A stretch of 64,000 nucleotides of DNA. Source: Cristatella mucedo (taxonomy: Eukaryota > Bryozoa > Phylactolaemata > Cristatellidae). Both the position numbers and the translations under genes were made by a program. The DNA is taken from the NCBI GenBank assembly GCA_009760855.2, contig WPIO01000141.1, forward strand, positions 802,001 to 866,000, given 5' to 3'. The notes beneath the pieces are model-generated. The model saw only the letters and a program-made list of their open reading frames with translations, searched no databases and was not told the DNA's origin. Below are positions 52,580 through 64,000 of this stretch, piece after piece. Within the stretch, counting starts at the first letter, position 1, and the number at the start of each line of letters is the position of its first letter.

Positions 52580-53935
52580 ACATTAATGCTGCGATAGCTA
52601 CCTTGTGCCTTTCTTAATAAAACTTTCATGACTCGATAGGCCTGCGAGCGTGTTTTTGCATTTCTCGTGCATTTGAGCTATTTGCAGCAATGTTTGATAC
52701 GAGGGGCGATATTCGTACCTTTGTCCCTGGCGCTGAAAGGTCATACTATGCCTCTGCATTGGAAGCCGCTAGGAGCAAGAGCAGCATCGCCATAAAGGTC
52801 ACAACGTTTTTCGCAGTTATGGCACACTTCATTGAAGTGAGATACACACGGTTGAGTCAAAATAAATAGGCATGAACCACGTGTGGAGGACCAAGCACAA
52901 CAATGCTACTACTCCAACATTTACAGCTTATGCACCAGTGTGGGCAGAGCTGTTACTAACACCTAAATGGAAAGGCAGCAACACATGCTGCCGGTGAAAT
53001 ATCAAGTCTGACACTAGTGTAAATAAATCACTTAACAGTCTCGGCTAACTTCACCAACTTGTCTGCACTGAGAAAATGAAAACCGGTAGGTTTGCACCAC
53101 GTTGGACGTTGCCATTATTCGCAATTCTGCCGATAAAAGATTGCAAAGCGACGAATTTTCTGGGGCTGAGTCACACACTGTTGTTTCCATCCTTGTGAAG
53201 GTAATGTGTGGGTATGCACAAAACACAGATCAATCAATATGCGCAAGAGGCACAAACATTCGTTCACATCTAACGGCTAATCGCACCTTCGACAGCTGCC
53301 GAGTGCCTAGCCGGCGGTTACACACATTTGATTAGGATACGAATCATGTGGTGCTGCTTTGTCATCAAGCAGACCGATGTGGAAGCTTACAACCACTGCC
53401 GGAAACAACACGGCAGCATTAAGTGCTCATCACACCAAGCACATTGTATGGGCGGGGCAGCCGCCAGCATAATCAGCAGCAGACAGCTGGCTGTCTTCTG
53501 ACTTGCCGATATGTGTTAGCACATTAGTTTACCCATAAATAGTTTTTTAGGTAGATGAACTCGGTTGGCATTCCAAAGAATCAGTTGAGTTGCCTAGTGA
53601 GAAAAAGCACTTTCAGCAGCCAACCTCGGGCAAGGTACGATATTGGTATTACTATGGAACGATAACATGCCAAAGACAAGACCAGTCACGAAGGCATCGA
53701 CGCCTATGAAAGCAGTCATCGTTCGTCAGTTAAGTGCCCTCTCTCCGTAGCAACAAGCCTCAACCACTTGTTTGAAGTCCAGAAGCTTGCCGAGAAGAAG
53801 ACATAGGTCTTTACGTGCAGGCCTAATGTCCTAACAATACGTGCCAGCACAATGAATGATCTTCCTATACGTGTGTGCCTTGGAACGCCTGGGGCACGAT
53901 CGTCGAATGTCCTTACAAAAGGCTTGTGTAACCGC
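52580..53935. other. Region 3' of WDHD1, nothing recognised
   Basis: Holds the 3' untranslated sequence of WDHD1 (minus strand, from 53935 down) of unknown length. No other exon or named repeat seen. Confidence 0.45.
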
Positions 53936-63754
<9,819 letters not shown>

Positions 63755-64000
63755 CTGTAAAATGCAGCTCACACTCGATTAACGCGTTATAGCAAGGATC
63801 GCCTTTGGCGTGCAGCGCACGTGGACACGGGCGATTGGAGATTCGGGATTCCATGCAGATGACATAGTCAGGAAATGCATGGGCGAAGCAGAAGTCAGAA
63901 GAGATCCTGTCGAATGAATATCCATGGCAGCAAACAGAAGCATAAACAATCTGAAACTCAGCTCGCAAAATTCTCACATAACCCAACGACTATGGTAGCC

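Noticed and set aside
63755-63986. Extension of the first visible WDHD1 exon upstream to 63986 in one frame
   Set aside because: A good acceptor (gcattttacag) lies at 63755, and the upstream translation lacks WDHD1-like sequence, so it is probably intron read as open frame by chance.

Overview
Eukaryotic (metazoan) genomic DNA, about 45% GC by eye. Three spliced protein-coding genes are recognisable, set in a dense, nested bed of LINEs, tRNA-derived SINEs, LTR elements, DNA-transposon relics, satellite-like repeats and very long microsatellites. The gene set (WDR43, WDHD1, a RING/B-box TRIM protein), the GT-AG introns and the CR1/L2-type LINEs with (ATT)n tails point to an invertebrate animal. 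I cannot name the phylum from sequence alone.

Layout. (1) 467-8093, plus strand: the last 12 exons of WDR43/UTP5, a nucleolar ribosome-biogenesis WD40 protein; the 5' exons lie before the window. Four of its introns each hold one copy of the same roughly 100-160 bp repeat. (2) 9.7-14.7 kb: LINE-A ends, a long CT microsatellite and a diverged direct duplication, no gene. (3) 14.7-26.4 kb: a degenerate satellite-like array with a period near 165 bp. It is present in blocks in both orientations and is interrupted by LINE-A copies, a probable solo LTR, a LINE-B end, SINEs and an unidentified multi-ORF relic (21.94-23.36 kb). (4) 27.2-37.3 kb, minus strand: a TRIM gene whose three coding exons join in phase to 710 codons plus stop, with many SINE/LINE insertions in its introns. 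(5) 37.6-47.1 kb: a Ty3/gypsy-like element with two LTRs, gutted by a LINE-B insertion and lying between two copies of a composite repeat. (6) 47.1-53.9 kb: a GC-rich block with tandem repeats of about 120 bp and a hAT transposase relic, no host gene seen. (7) 53.9-63.75 kb, minus strand: the last eight exons of WDHD1/AND-1 (Ctf4), a replisome hub, including the SepB/Mcl1-type region, the HMG box and the conserved C-terminal tail. Its introns carry a mariner, a Tc1-like relic, LINE ends and microsatellites.

The three genes show no functional linkage: ribosome assembly, DNA replication and a TRIM-type protein of unknown role. Exon boundaries were set by GT-AG sites, reading-phase agreement between neighbouring exons, and resemblance to known family proteins recalled from general knowledge. 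No database search was possible.
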